From Paracyclopina nana (Eukaryota > Arthropoda > Copepoda > Cyclopoida > Cyclopettidae), in assembly GCA_019096065.1 (NCBI GenBank), contig JAGUCH010000006.1:3182001-3246000 (forward strand): 64,000 bases of DNA. The letters are read 5' to 3'. The translations under genes and the position numbers were made by a program. This document shows, piece after piece, positions 35,201 to 49,200 of this stretch; the stretch's first letter is position 1; each line of letters begins with the position of its first letter. The notes beneath the pieces were generated by a model, which saw only the letters and a program-made list of their open reading frames with translations, was not told where the DNA came from and made no database searches.

Positions 35201-38200
35201 TCGCAACTTTCTTAGTGGCAGGAGAGAAAAAACAACAATCCGAAAGAGATTCATATCAATCAGACCGATTGCTACTGAATGTACGACTACTATTGATGAT
35301 TCAGCAAGGCTCAGGACAAAAAAAAAACAATACTGGCCTTGATTGACATGCTATTCTTCAGATACCTTCCAATTTGAGAGGAATTTGGCAGGATCAGGAT
35401 GAAATAAGGAGGATTTCCAAAAGGAGGAGAAATTCACTCTTGGGGAAACTGGATGACAGCTGACGCGCGCGAAGCCCACGTGGTGTTTAGCAAAATGTAA
35501 ACAAAAGAAGCAAGTCTCTCTTTGTTTTGGATTTTTTCTGCTGGCAGTGCGCTATTTCTCAGTTGGACTCATTAGTATTCTCAGTCAGAGTCTTTACAGT
35601 CACTGAATTTGGGATTTCATGGCTTCCTCATTCTGCTTAGTTTAACCCAGGAACATTCTCATCTAATTTCATGCTCAGTTGAAAATAATATTGGTGCGGT
35701 GTTGTCTGTTAGAATTTGTACTTGTACAGCCTAATTCCATGGAGGAAATTAGGGGGATTTGCAAAACGAAGATGGAAGATTGGGAGTATAGGTAATTGTG
35801 TGCATATAAACAAGTAAACCTTTCTTCTGATATGCTCACACATTTTTATGCATTGTATTAGTGCACACATGGGCTAATCCTTAATGTCATTTGCTTAGGA
35901 TACTAAATCTGCTGCTTTGAGCAAAATGTGCGTGAGGAATCTTGAGCTGTGTGGATTTGGTTGCAGATAAAAGAGCTCAAATGCTTGGTTGTAGTCAGTT
36001 GGTACCAGATTGTTGAGTCTTGGAGCTAATAATTTCATCGCCACGACTTTTTTGCTTTTGGCTAATCCAATAAGCATTGCCTGATGCTTGTTACTTTGTG
36101 AGCCAATTAATGATTTCATTCCTCCTCTACCTTCTAATTCTATTAATAGCATCCCTCATGATTAACTAGGAATATACGTACTTATGGCTTCCAGCTTACT
36201 TTTCAGAGTCCTTAGTAATTTAGGACAGTATTTTTGGTCTTCTCACAACAAAACTTTCCCCTGAGCTAGTTTTGTAGTTGTGGTGCGCTGGCTGCAAAAA
36301 AGTGCATTTTTCCCTCGTGCTTTTGTAGCTTGTGCCCAGCAAAGTACAACTTCCCTCTCACACATATTGGAAACTTTTTCCAGATGATTCCAGCAGTAAT
36401 TAACTGTAGAACTGAGATGCTGGAGGAGGACGATGCACAAGATTACTACGAAGTGCCTTGATTGAGTTATCCAGCAAAGGCCTTGGATAAATGAGCACGC
36501 TCTTGCTTTTTCATAGGGTGACGCATTTGTCTTGGAAACTGCATCACCAGTCGGCTAGTTAATGTCTTCAAGCAAAGAGCTGACAGTGCAATTCTCAGCC
36601 TCAGCTGCTATATTTCGCAGCCAACCTACAAACTATTTAAGCACAACAACTTAAGGCACTTTCGGATAAGAATTATTGCCAGTTCTTTGCTTTTAGACGT
36701 TAGCATATACAAGTAAGCAGCATCATGCTTTTGTGGTTCGTAGATAAGTGAAACGGGACTAGAAAGTCCGCCTAAAAGCACTGTTACTCGAGAGTAAGAT
36801 GTGATTGATGTATCACGTTTTCACGGAAAAAAATCCAGAATACCTGCACAACATTAGAGGGGATTAGATTTCCCTGTAAAAAGGCCATATACCGAGCTCA
36901 ATATAGCTTGTGATTGCTTTCAAGTCTGCTGAAAAGAACCTTGATGAACTATTCAACCATTTTGCTTATAAATTGGACCCTGATCACCTGGTACAACATG
37001 CTCCAACTATTTGCTAGCTTTTTTCTTGAGCCAATATAAGCTGATATCTTCATAATTCATGCAATTGGCTATACAGCTAATTCCTCGGCTTCCAAGCTTA
37101 CATTGCATCGGTTTCTATTATAATGGTATAATTGATTACTCTGCGGCCATTTTTCCATAAATATCCTAATTATAAGAGAGGATTGCCATACATTTTGTAG
37201 ATGTCATTTTTCGTGGGCAAACATTGTTGTGGAAAAACAAGCTTGGAATGTTAAAAAGGCCAATTTTACCAGGACAACATCTCACTACTTATACTTTATC
37301 TAAGCGGACATGTATTCCATGGTATACCAAGCCTGGTATATAGTGTACTACTTTCCCAGAATATTTAACGGGCTCTTATGCTTCCTTTGTAGTACTACTA
37401 GAATTGTATTCGGTGCTTCTTTCGAAAAAATGCATGCCAAGGTTTGATTGTGCCTATGCTAGAGATCAAAAATCTGCAATAGAATAAAATCAATAAATCG
37501 TACTTCTAGAATTGCTGAGTGGTATTAATGACGTCATCAGTTCCAGTTTGGCCGGTTTCTCTACAAGTTTTTGCTATATGAGCTCAAGAATATCCACATC
37601 TTAGGTTTTGTTCCCCCTCTCTTTGCTTTGGAATCTTTATAAGCCAAACTTTTCTACTTTATGACAAAGTTATAAAATTATATTACAAGGATAAGACCAC
37701 AAGTTATGAAAGAAAGAATACAATTACAATGGCAGAGATCGTTAATTTTTACAACTGCTATAACTAAATTAATTTCTCGTGTGCAAAAGTTCTTCAATTA
37801 TGTGCATACTGCAAAGCTTCCCCATAAATTGCCCACATTTTTTCGCTATAATGAACACAGTTTGATATTTGTCTTCAATTTTGCCGCAGAACTTTTGCAC
37901 CAGTTTCGTAGTCTTACTAGCTATGTGTGTGAGCGGAAATTAGTTTTTTCTTACTTTTGGCTATACCAAAAAAGAGAGGGTAACGTTCTTGCCCCATTTT
38001 TGCCTTAAGGCTGAAGAAGCTCAAGAGATCAATGGTTGTACATAAAAAAGTTTTTCTAAGTACGCATACTGCTACTGTTACAGTTCTAGCTATGTAGATC
38101 CCAGGAACAAAGAATTGACAAAATCTCCATCTTTTTTATTCCTAAGTTCAATTTGACTTTTGCTGGAACACGTACTGAGAAAAATTTGTAATTTCTTTAG

Positions 38201-38547
38201 TTGTCAATTTACGCAGTTTTTCGGAATTGACTCCTTTGATGAAGGACAGCTTAATTTAAAGTTGCAGAAAGATAGTAGTAGTACATCATTTTAATTACCT
38301 TTGTCACAAAGCAACTAGCAAGAACAAGGTCATCTTGACATTCTTTGAAAAGTTTTGCTCATGAAGGGACATAGTTTGGCTGTTTTTCCGTTGGCTGAAT
38401 TGGCAGAATGAGGAGCGCCATCTAGTAGAAAACCCTACCTTTTTCGATAAAGAACTAGTTTGAAGGCTTAAAGTAAAGTAATCCTTTCAATCCCATATGG
38501 AAAGTCACTTTCGAAAAAATCCTTTATATCTGTTTTTCCTAGCCAGA
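32230..38547. other. Long stretch without a recognised gene
   Basis: The first part must hold the HAL promoter. A CpG-rich patch near 33,335-33,450 (GGGCGCGCGCAGGGCGCGCG) is the best promoter-like feature, 1.1 kb upstream of the HAL start. The rest is AT-rich with only short frames. I see no family match, RNA gene or satellite. Confidence 0.4.
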
Positions 38548-38929
38548 AGGGCGTTCCCATATTGATCTGTTAGTGAAGTTTAGTTAGGTAAAAAGTTAAG
38601 TTTAGTTCCGTTCCGTTCCCAGATATTTATGTTGATAGAACTTTACTTAGCTTGATTTTATGTAGTTCTAGCTTGCTTGCCTAGCTAAGTTCAGTTGCCA
38701 AACTGAACTTAGCTTGGCAAGTGTTCTCTTATGCGAAGTAGCTGAAGGTTGCTTAATTGAGAAAAGCTAACTTGCTGATGTACAACGCGTTGGCGTGTCA
38801 GCTCAGCGGTCAACTGAACATGGCTAAAACGAACCGAACTTGACTAGAACAAGCTGAACTTAACTGATCAAGTAAGGTTGCTGTTTTAGCAACGTAACTT
38901 GACTAAAAATTCGAATATGGGATCACCCT
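38548..38929. mobile_element. 382-bp foldback (MITE-like) element, family F1, copy 2
   Basis: The left end is AGGGCGTTCCCATATTGA; the right end is the reverse complement of AGGGTGATCCCATATTCG. It is flanked by AGA on both sides (38545-38547, 38930-38932), a 3-bp target duplication. The inside is rich in GTTAGGT/AAGTTAAGTT/CTTGACT words arranged as an imperfect hairpin. Length and termini match the 381-bp element at 7561-7941, but the arms are more diverged, so this copy is older. Confidence 0.75.
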
Positions 38930-39839
38930 AGAAGAATTCGCATGCGAGTGCTTTTTTCGGTTATTAAGACAAGCATACTATTGTTCTTGACAGGCAAGCT
39001 AAAGTTGCCAAAAGATGTTAACTTTGTGGGGACAAACGATCTTTTTGCCCCACGTGAGTCTTAGAAATGCCGACAATTTTCTGCAGAAAAACGCATCTGT
39101 ATTACGAACAATCACCAAGTGGAAAAAAGGTCAAACAAAGGCCGGCCAAAGAAAAAGCGCATTTATATAGAATGAGCTTTAGCCAAGATCCTCTAATTGT
39201 GTGCGTAGAAAGATAAACATAAGATAATTATTTCTCTCTGTGTCTGTAGGCTTTTTTCGGCAGATGGCCAAGCTTTAGGTCCTATTCTTTGATACAACCA
39301 TAAACTATAAAGAGGCACGCACAGGGCTTGAATATATATGATCCAAGCTGCATTAATAGCATGATGCTGCTATGAGAAAGTAAAGCCATTTTTTATCCTC
39401 TTGATGTTTTTCCTGCTTAAAATAGCTTTGATCCTGAATCCTTTCGATGATTGCCACGTAGTTCACACAGCATAAAAAAGAAGCATACACTATCTACTTA
39501 TTGGAAGCCAGCTGCCAGCTCTCTCAGCTTGCTACACTTTCTAAGTCAATTTTACTTCCAAGCTATGCATATGTCACGACCTTCAGTTGTGTAGCAGAAA
39601 TGGCATCCTGTTGTGACTCCACCAGCAAAGAATCCAATTTCAGACACTTCAAAAGAAACACCAGTTGCATACTATAGCAGTATTTCATGCTAAGGCCTAC
39701 CAAAAAAGAACGCACAACATAATTTGCTCATGATTAAATTGCCACCTGAAAGCTACTTTCAGTTGATAAGCTCAGCAGGAAAAACTAGAGAACTATGAAA
39801 TACACTCAAATTGGGAAAAGCTTGCCTCGAGCTTTGATT

Positions 39840-40281
39840 AATGCCAGATCATATCTAGATGGCGCTGCACTCGTACGCAGAGGGCACTTCAGATCAAAAT
39901 GACGTCATAATTTGGGCGCGAATAAAAGCGGGTGCATGATTTCATCAACGCGGGCCGGCGTTTCAACCTCGCACATTGTGTGTGTTAACGGATGACAGAT
40001 TCCGCAATGGGCCGTTTGATTCCGAAAAAAGCCCACAAACAGAGTTATTTCAGAATGCAACTAGCGCCATCTGAACCGACTTTGTAGCATTAATCTAAGT
40101 TCAAGACAAGCTTTTCGCAATTAGGTTCATGACATTTGTCACTACATTAAACTTTGTATGAAAAATCGCCATTTCTAGATATAAACGACAGCAGGGGCCT
40201 GTTGTAGTCAGCTCTTTTCTTGCAGGCATTGAAGTGAGCATATAACGTTCATGATGTTTTTTTAATTTTGCAGGTCCTGAA
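39840..40281 (+). promoter_or_regulatory. Candidate promoter/5' UTR region of the latrophilin-like gene
   Basis: A comparatively CpG-rich segment holding a perfect palindromic CRE (TGACGTCA, 39900-39907) lies 0.2-0.4 kb before the first coding exon. That exon is preceded by a pyrimidine-rich acceptor (TTTTGCAG, ending at 40273), so at least one 5' non-coding exon is expected here. An 8-base palindrome can occur by chance in 64 kb. Confidence 0.35.
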
Positions 40282-43200
40282 ATGAAACTGCCGAGGCCTC
40301 ATCCACTTAGTAGGATAGCTACAGGTATGTCATAATGAAAATACAAATATGTGAAGAGTATTCTGGCTGTATTTCTGGTACATCTTTAGTATATTTTTCC
40401 CTGCTTTTGAAGAGGCTCATCCCACAAAGAGGGGCTCTTTTACGAGCCTGAAAAGGGAATCTGAATGCTCATCAATGTCTATTTTCTCCTTAGAAGCTTT
40501 TGCCATTGTAGTATATACTATAGAAGCTCTTTTGTTGCAACAATGAGAGCTATCGATATTGAATATGGGCTAAAAAAACGAGAGCTCCGTTGTTGCTGTG
40601 AAACCATACTGAACATAATATGCTTCAGCTGCAGTGATATTATTGCATCATGGCTCGCAGGTTTCATTATGTGCCTAGTTACTTTGCCATTGCGCATTGT
40701 TTGGATACGATCAATCAAAAGCAAGGATGTTTGCTCTCATACAAGAGTAAAGCAAAAGCTTTTGTTCAACTGAAATGCTTTTTTCGCCTCGGAATTTGCT
40801 TCAGCATCATTTAATTTCATGGCTACATGGCAAAATGATCTCATTCGTTTCTAATTATTAGCTGTTATTTTTCCCTAAAGGTAATGATGCAACTAGGGGT
40901 GCATTAAAGCAACAACAACGTTTCAACAGCTCTGGCTATTATGATTCCCAACTGAAAATAAATCCCAGAGTAGTGAGAAGGGGGATTAAAAATGAAATGC
41001 AGATCTGTCATGAGAGTTCTCAGTTTTCTTACAGCTCTAAATTCTCAGCATTTTTGCACGCCCCAATAATTGGCATGCAGCTGAACTGAAGAATAGCTAA
41101 ATGGCTTTCATAAGGTCAGCAGCTTCTTCTTAGTTTGTGGAGGGTGAGGCAAAAAAGTTAAGACTTTTTGAAAAGGTTGAACAAAGCTCCACGTTTGTCA
41201 AACGTCACAGGTCGTTTGTTGCCCATGAGCTACATCCTTAGCATATCATATATCTCCCACAAAAAAGCTTACAGCAATCGTATATTCATATGAGGAATTC
41301 CTGCAAGCAAAAACATGTGGCCACCTAATAATGCGCCCTTTATTTCCATCGACAAATCTCGACAAATTATTTTTAATAGTTAATTTTAAACTTTGATAAT
41401 TAATTGTCAACTTGAATTGAGGCAGCAATTATGGCTTCAGAGAACAGTGGTTGATTTTATGAATTTTCAGAAAATCGAGCTTTGTCAACATCTCGACATA
41501 AAAATATTTTCAAAACATCCATGTTATTAACATGTAAGTAGGTGAATTGCTGAATTGGGCTTAAAAGCACTGAATGTTAATTATTGATGCTGGGAGAAGA
41601 GGTGTGGTGGCATTAAAGATTGATTGGAGGGAATCTTTCTTTTTCAGCTTGGCATTGGCATCTAACTCTTTTTTACTGTAGGAGCTCTCTAATCTAGAAT
41701 ATCGCGTTATCTGAGAGAAGAAAGCTGAATGCATGACAGATATTTTTCTGCTCTGCAGTTGTTGTATGTGGAATTTAGAATTTGTTTTTATGGTAACACT
41801 CTCATGTTCAGCGCACAAAAATGCTCAAATTGACATAGATATCAAATAAAAAAACACAAAAAGTCTGAGCAGGGCACATACAATCAAAATTTTTCTTTCC
41901 CAACCACCACCAATCACCACCCAAATTTGATTTTGGATTTGGTCTTTTTTTCTGATCACCACCCATCACCACCCAAACTGATTTTGGATTTGGTCTTTTT
42001 TTCTGATCACCACCCATCACCACCCAAATATGAATTTCGTTTTGCCTCTTTTTTCCCAATCACCACCCATCACCACCCAAACTATTTTGTATTTGGTCTT
42101 TTTTTTCTAATCACCACCCATCACCACCCAAATATGATTTTGGATTTGGTCTTTTTTTCAGATCACCACCCAAATTTGAATTTCGTTTTGCCTCTTTTTT
42201 CCCAATCACCACCCATCACCACCCAAACTGATTTTGGATTTGGTCTTTTTTTCTGATCACCACCCATCACCACCCAAATTTGAATTTTGTTTTGCCTCTT
42301 TTTTCCCAATCTCCACCCATCACCACCCAAATTTGAATTTTGTTTTGCCTCTTTTTTCCCAATCTCCACCCATCACCACCCAAATTTGAATTTCGTTTTG
42401 CCTCTTTTTTCCCAATCACCACCCATCACCACCCAAACTGATTTTGGATTTGGTCTTTTTTTTCTGATCACCACCCATCACCACCCAAATTTGAATTTCA
42501 TTTTACCTCTTTTTTCCCAATCACCACCCATCACCACCCAAAATGATTTTGGATTTGGTCTTTTTTTCTGATCACCACCCATCACCACCCAAATATGAAT
42601 TTCGTTTTTGCCTCTTTTTTCCCAATCACCACCCAAATTTGATTTTGGATTTGGTCTTTTTTTTCTGATCACCACCCATCACCACCCAAATATGATTTTG
42701 GATTTGGTCTTTTTTTTCTGATCACCACCCATCACCACCCAAATATGAATTTCGTTTTTGCCTCTTTTTTCCCAATCACCACCAATCACCACCCAAATTT
42801 GATTTTGGATTTGGTCTTTTTTTCTGATCACCACCCATCACCACCCAAACTGATTTTGGATTTGGTCTTTTTTTCTGATCACCACCCATCACCACCCAAA
42901 TATGAATTTCGTTTTGCCTCTTTTTTCCCAATCACCACCAATCACCACCCAAATTTGATTTTGGATTTGGTCTTTTTTTCTGATCACCACCCATCACCAC
43001 CCAAATATGATTTTGGATTTGGTCTTTTTTTCTGATCACCACCCATCACCACCCAAATATGATTTTGGATTTGGTCTTTTTTTCTGATCACCACCCATCA
43101 CCACCCAAATTTGATTTTGGATTTGGTCTTTTTTTCTGATCACCACCCATCACCACCCAAATATGATTTTGGATTTGGTCTTTTTTTCTGATCACCACCC

Positions 43201-46200
43201 ATCACCACCCAAATATGATTTTGGATTTGGTCTTTTTTCTGATCACCACCCATCACCACCCAAATTTGAATTTCATTTTACCTCTTTTTTCCCAATCACC
43301 ACCCATCACCACCCAGACGATGCTAAAGTTAGCACTATGACAAATTCAAAATTAGTTAAAACATGGTGAAAAAATGCAAAACTTTGTAAAACGTTGTCAA
43401 AAATACAATTTTGCTCAGGCAAATATGCTCTCTTCATCTACAAACTCCTTAAGGAATCGGAACTCAAAATTCCTTTGCGCCAAAGAGTTCTCAGTACATA
43501 AATTAGCTGCGTAGAGTTGTATGCATGGATTTGTCACAATGCATTCTTTAAGGAATGGTAGATGAACAGTATATTAATCATGTACGCTACGCTAGTTTTG
43601 CTCCTTGACCGAAAAGTTGTTGCTAAAAATATTCTAGTTTATGTCAGATTTTGCACTGGGAGACTGATGGACCTGGACTTCCCAAGATCCTAACAACTAT
43701 AACCAGAATGAGCACAACTTGCTAGCTCAAAGTCAGTTTTATTTAAGAACTCTTGAATTTTAAGTCAAAATGTCAGTTGCAGCTGTTAGTGTGAGTCAAC
43801 TTGACTCAAAATTTGAGGCAAAGTCAACCTTTTTTTGATTTTGAGCTAGCAAGAGCTAAAACTTGGGCATCACATTATACTACCAATTAATTGCTGAAAA
43901 AAATTGAATTTCTTGACAAAAGTCAATTTTGAGTCAAAGTGTTGGTTGCCGCTGATAGTGTGAGTCAACTTGACTAAAAACTTGAGGAGAAGTGAAACTT
44001 CTGACTCATTTTGAGTTCGCAAGAGTGAAAACTTGCGCATCGCTAGATGCTATGTATTTATCTCATAGTGCTGCTAGTAAACTTCTAAGAAAATACGAAA
44101 TTATGGATAAGGTCAATTTTGAGTCAAAATGTCTATAATGGCTGATAATTTGAGGCATTTGGACCCTAAATGTGAGGCGAAGTCAAGCTTTGACTCATTT
44201 TTGACTATGCGAGAGCCATAACTTGCGCATTGCGTAATGCTGCTAATAAACTACTTAGAAAATACGAAATTCTTGATAAGGTCAATTTTGAGTCAAAATG
44301 TCAATAGTGGCAGATAATTTGAGGCATCTGGACCCTAAATGTGAGGCAAAGTCAAGCTTTGACTCATTTTTGACTATGAGAGAAATAAAAACTTACGCAT
44401 CCCGTAACGCTAGTAATAAACTATTGAGAAAATGCAAAATTCTGGACTAGTCAATTTTGAGTCAAAATGTCAGTAGTGGCTGATAATTTGAGGCATTTGG
44501 ACCCTAAATGTGAGGCAAAGTCAAGCTTTGACTTATTTTTGACTATGAGAGAAATAAAAACTTACGCATCGCGTAACGCTGCTAATAAACTACTAAGAAA
44601 ATTCAAAATTCTGGACTAGTCAATTTTGAGTCAAAATGTCAGTAGTGGCTGATAATTTGAGGCATCTGGACTCTAAATGTGAGGCAAAGTCAAGCTTTGA
44701 CTTATTTTTGACTATGCGAGAGCCAAAACTTGCGCATCGCGTAATGCTGCTAATAAACTACTAAGAAAATGCAAAATTCTGGACTAGTCAATTTTGAGTC
44801 AAAATGTCAGTAGTGGCTGATAATTTGAGGCATCTGGACCCTACATGTGAGGCAAAGTCAAGCTTTGTCTTATTATTGACTATGCAAGAGCCAAAACTTG
44901 CGCATCGCGTAATGCAGCTAATAAACTACGAAGAAAATGCAAAATTCTGGACTAGTCAATTTTGAGTCAAAATGTCAGTAGTGGCTGATAATTTGAGGCA
45001 TCTGGACCCTACATGTGAGGCAAAGTCAAGCTTTGACTTATTTTTGACTATGCGAGAGCCAAAACTTGCGCATCGCGTAATGCTGCTAATAAACTACTAA
45101 GAAAATGCAAAATTCTGGACTAGTCAATTTTGAGTCAAAATGTCAGTAGTGGCTGATAATTTGAGGCATCTGGACCCTACATGTGAGGCAAAGTCAAGCT
45201 TTGACTTATTTTTGACTATGAGAGAAATAAAAACTTACGCATCCCGTAACGCTACTTATAAACTATTGAGAAAATGCAAAATTCTGGACTAGTCAATTTT
45301 GAGTCAAAATGTCAGTAGTGGCTGATAATTTGAGGCATCTGGACCCTAAATGTGAGGCAAAGTCAAGCTTTGACTTATTTTTGACTATGAGAGAAATAAA
45401 AACTTACGCATCCCTTAACGCTACTTATAAACTATTGAGAAAATGCAAAATTCTGGACTAGTCAATTTTGAGTCGAAATGTCAGTAGTGGCTGATAATTT
45501 GAGGCATCTGGACCCTAAATGTGAAGCAAAGTCAAACTTTGACTCATTTTTGACTATGCGAGAGCCAAATTTTGCGCATCGCGAAATGCTTTACTTTTGC
45601 AAACTTTCAAACTCAAAATGAGTCAAAAATCTCATATTTTGAGTCATATTTTGGGTGGTGATCAGAAAAAAAAGACCAAATCCAAAATCAGTTTGGGTGG
45701 TGATGGGTGGTGATTGGGAAAAAAGAGGCAAAATGAAATTCAAATTTGGGTGGTGATGGGTGGTGATCAGAAAAAAAAGACCTAATCCAAAATCATATTT
45801 GGGTGGTGATGGGTGGTGATCAGAAAAAAAGACCAAATCCAAAATCAGTTTGGGTGGTGATGGGTGGTGATTGGGAAAAAAGAGGCAAAACGAAATTCAA
45901 ATTTGGGTGGTGATGGGTGGTGATTGGGAAAAAAGAGGCAAAACGAAATTCAAATTTGGGTGGTGATGGGTGGTGATCAGAAAAAAAAGACCAAATCCAA
46001 AATCAGTTTGGGTGGTGATGGGTGGTGATTGGGAAAAAAGAGACAAAACGAAATTCAAATTTGGATGGTGATGGGTGGTGATCAGAAAAAAAAAGACCAA
46101 ATCCAAAATCAGTTTGGGTGGTGATGGGTGGTGATTGGGAAAAAAGAGGCAAAATGAAATTCAAATTTGGGTGGTGATGGGTGGTGATCAGAAAAAAAAG

Positions 46201-49200
46201 ACCTAATCCAAAATCATATTTGGGTGGTGATGGGTGGTGATCAGAAAAAAAGACCAAATCCAAAATCATTTTGGGTGGTGATGGGTGGTGATTGGGAAAA
46301 AAGAGGCAAAACGAAATTCAAATTTGGGTGGTGATGGGTGGTGATTGGGAAAAAAGAGGCAAAACGAAATTCAAATTTGGGTGGTGATGGGTGGTGATCA
46401 GAAAAAAAAGACCAAATCCAAAATCAGTTTGGGTGGTGATGGGTGGTGATCAGAAAAAAAGACCAAATCCAAAATCAGTTTGGGTGGTGATGGGTGGTGA
46501 TTGGGAAAAAAGAGGCAAAACGAAATTCAAATTTGGATGGTGATGGGTGGTGATCAGAAAAAAAAGACCAAATCCAAAATCAGTTTGGGTGGTGATGGGT
46601 GGTGATCAGAAAAAAAGACCAAATCCAAAATCAGTTTGGGTGGTGATGGGTGGTGATTGGGAAAAAAGAGGCAAAACGAAATTCATATTTGGGTGGTGAT
46701 CAGAAAAAAGACCAAATCCAAAATCATTTTGGGTGGTGTTGGGTGGTGATTGGGAAAAAAGAGGCAAAATGAAATTCAAATTTGGGTGGTGATGGGTGGT
46801 GATTGGGAAAAAAGAGGCAAAACGAAATTCAAATTTGGGTGGTGATGGGTGGTGATCAGAAAAAAAGACCAAATCCAAAATCATTTTGGGTGGTGATGGG
46901 TGGTGGTTGGGAAAGAATAATTGTGATTTTATGTGCCCTGCTCAGACTTTTTGTGTTTTTTTATTTGATATCTATGTCAATTTGAGCATTTTTGTGCGCT
47001 GAACATGGGAGTGTTACCGTTTTTATCGATACTTTCTTCTTCTTCTTCTCGTCAAATGTCATGTTTACTTAAATGTATCTTGTAAATACAGCCAGCCAAG
47101 CTTTCCTGCTTTTTTGCTGCTCAGCATTCGGCCGTCCCCCTTTAAAATTGTTCTCGTTCAAATCCCAATTTTTTAGCGTCATTTTGTGAACAAAGTCGAT
47201 GCGTTTTGTGTTGTCAACAAGGTGTAGAATTTGAAAGTTCCACAGCGGGAAAGTTGGGGCTACAAAAATTGCTCATTTTTCACTTAAATTGCAAATGTGT
47301 GAAGTCGAAATTGCCCCATAAAAGACTTTTTCCCAAATTAAACAGCTGCTTTCTAATTCATTGGCTGAAACTCGCAAAACATCACGAATTGTGTTTTTTC
47401 ACAAAAAAAGATATTCGCTATAGGACCCTTTTTTATGCAGTGTGATATAGCAGAGAGCCATAAAATTGCTCCTATGTATTAAAAATTGTTTTACAGACGG
47501 GAAAAGTCCCAAGGGACGAAACAGCTCGAAAAGTTGGATTGTTTTGACGTTGCTCTTCTATTTCGGAAAGGGAAAATTCAGTAGCATTTTTGACCGTGGT
47601 GAAATTGATACTTTTTACCTCGAGATGGAACAGCTAAAGAGCTGTGATCAAAGAAATGTCTCCTCCAGTTTAGAATTTCTGCAGTCGTCAATTATCTGCT
47701 CACTTTTGTCTGTCTTACTCGAGGGGAAAAACAACATTTACACACTGGGCTCGAAATGGCCTTATCTGATGAAGTCACTTCACCCCAAAAGCTTATAGTA
47801 GCATAACCACTGCAGAAAAACACTTGAGACTTTCCCGAAGGAGAAATTGCCTCAATGAAGAATTATATCAAACATCCCTAATATTTTTTGATATATTTAA
47901 TTTTTTCCCTTGAGAGCTTTCTAACCATTTTCCTTCTTCTCTGGTCAAAAAGTGTGCAAAATGGATTTGAAAAGCGTTGGAATTGATTCACCTCTTTTTG
48001 CATTTATTTTCTTGAGGCCACATTTGCATTTGAAAAGAAATTGCATATGGAACAACAACACAAAGAGCTGCCTTTTTTCACTGTAATCGTTGTGGTGAGG
48101 CTTTTTGGGGTTTGGCTCTTTGCATCTCTCGCAGCAAAGAAAAGTAAATAGCACATTTTCTAGCACATTGGCCAATTTGTGCTTTTTATGCCTTGCTGGC
48201 CTGAAGCTGGAACAAACTCTGATTTAAGGCATGGTTCACCTGCTTATAAAATCTGATATTTTGTCAAAATATCGGAGCGAAATACTGAAAAACTGAGAAT
48301 TTAGATATTGTTGTTGGATGGCTTTTGGTAACAAAAGACCGAATCCGAAGAAAAAATCTGAAAAATGATTTTGGAAGTACCTCATATTTGCAAATATCAG
48401 CATAACATCGCTCGATATTTTGATCATAATATCGCAGGTGAACCAGGCCTAAGGCTGATTGCTCCAATTATTTTTCCTCGAATGCAGAAACGTCAATTTT
48501 TGCAAGTAGGACAATTTTTTGGCTGACATTTGCAGACGCACCAGCCTAAAAAACTACCCGTATTTTAGCAAAGATTTGACCCACATGAAAAAGTCAGTCA
48601 ATGTATTACGAATGCCTCAAGTATCCTTTTAGTAAATACAGTACAGAGATAGTATTTGGCTTAAATGGGGTCCTTTATGATCCATATGCATATCATATCC
48701 TTTAGCATGGCCTTGGAAGTCCAACAAAGGCCGCCAACACTCTTTTTTCCCATATCCTTTTCACCACTCTTATCAGGGAAGAAGATTCTTGGAGACTTTC
48801 AAGAATAAGAAGAGGAGCTGGGGCTTTGTTTCCCTTGAAGCACTGTGGGAAAAAATCCACAGGAGTCCCAAACTGGAAAAAAGTTCCCTGAGCAGACGCT
48901 ATAAGGCTGAGCATGGCCTCACTTAAAAATAAACATAATGTACCATATAGGAGCCCAAGTGGTCCTATATAAAGAACACACTTATGAGCAGTCCACAGTG
49001 GTTTGTTTTGGATAGTGCAAGAGAATTTCCCACCTTCCATTATGGTAAGAGCACATGCAAAGTTTCACGGCCAACTGCCAAAAGGTGCTGACATTTATCA
49101 AGTGAAGTGCTTTGATTTCATCTGCTTTCTTTATACATTTAAGGCCCCAGAAAATATGATCAGCTCGTTTGCCAACTTCATTCATTAGTCAACAACACCC

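Larger units (their letters stand above)
41792..47018. mobile_element. 5.2-kb giant foldback element with satellite arms and satellite loop
   Basis: Its ends are inverted copies starting GGTAACACTC and matching for about 110 bases apart from a few differences. They continue into arms made of tandem repeats in opposite orientation (about 41,900-43,315 and 45,650-46,915). A central tandem array fills much of the loop. It is flanked by an exact 8-bp duplication (GTTTTTAT). No transposase is encoded; the His/Pro-rich open frames are translations of the repeat. The build is like Drosophila FB foldback elements (repeat-containing long inverted termini around a loop). The 8-bp duplication fits hAT, P or Zisupton-type transposases, but the termini do not let me decide. 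It lies inside intron 1 of the latrophilin-like gene. Confidence 0.88.

Noticed and set aside
37529..37536. Second perfect CRE (TGACGTCA)
   Set aside because: About one chance occurrence of a given 8-base word is expected in a 64-kb window, and no gene start lies close by.
40465..40773. 102-codon Cys/Ile-rich plus-strand frame just after latrophilin exon 1
   Set aside because: No family match. The phase 1 donor at 40324 connects better to the lectin exon at 55007, which completes a signal peptide.
41900..43315. CRISPR-like array of short repeats
   Set aside because: The repeats abut with no unique spacers, alternate between two related units, are mirrored 4 kb away and lie in an animal intron. 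They are satellite arms of a foldback element.
41927..46985. Several 60-109-codon His/Pro-rich open frames on both strands
   Set aside because: They are translations of the 51-53-bp units, which happen to lack stops in some frames. There is no start context, splice pattern or family.
48702..49040. 112-codon minus-strand frame with a hydrophobic stretch
   Set aside because: No family, no splice context and inside the long intron on the opposite strand.
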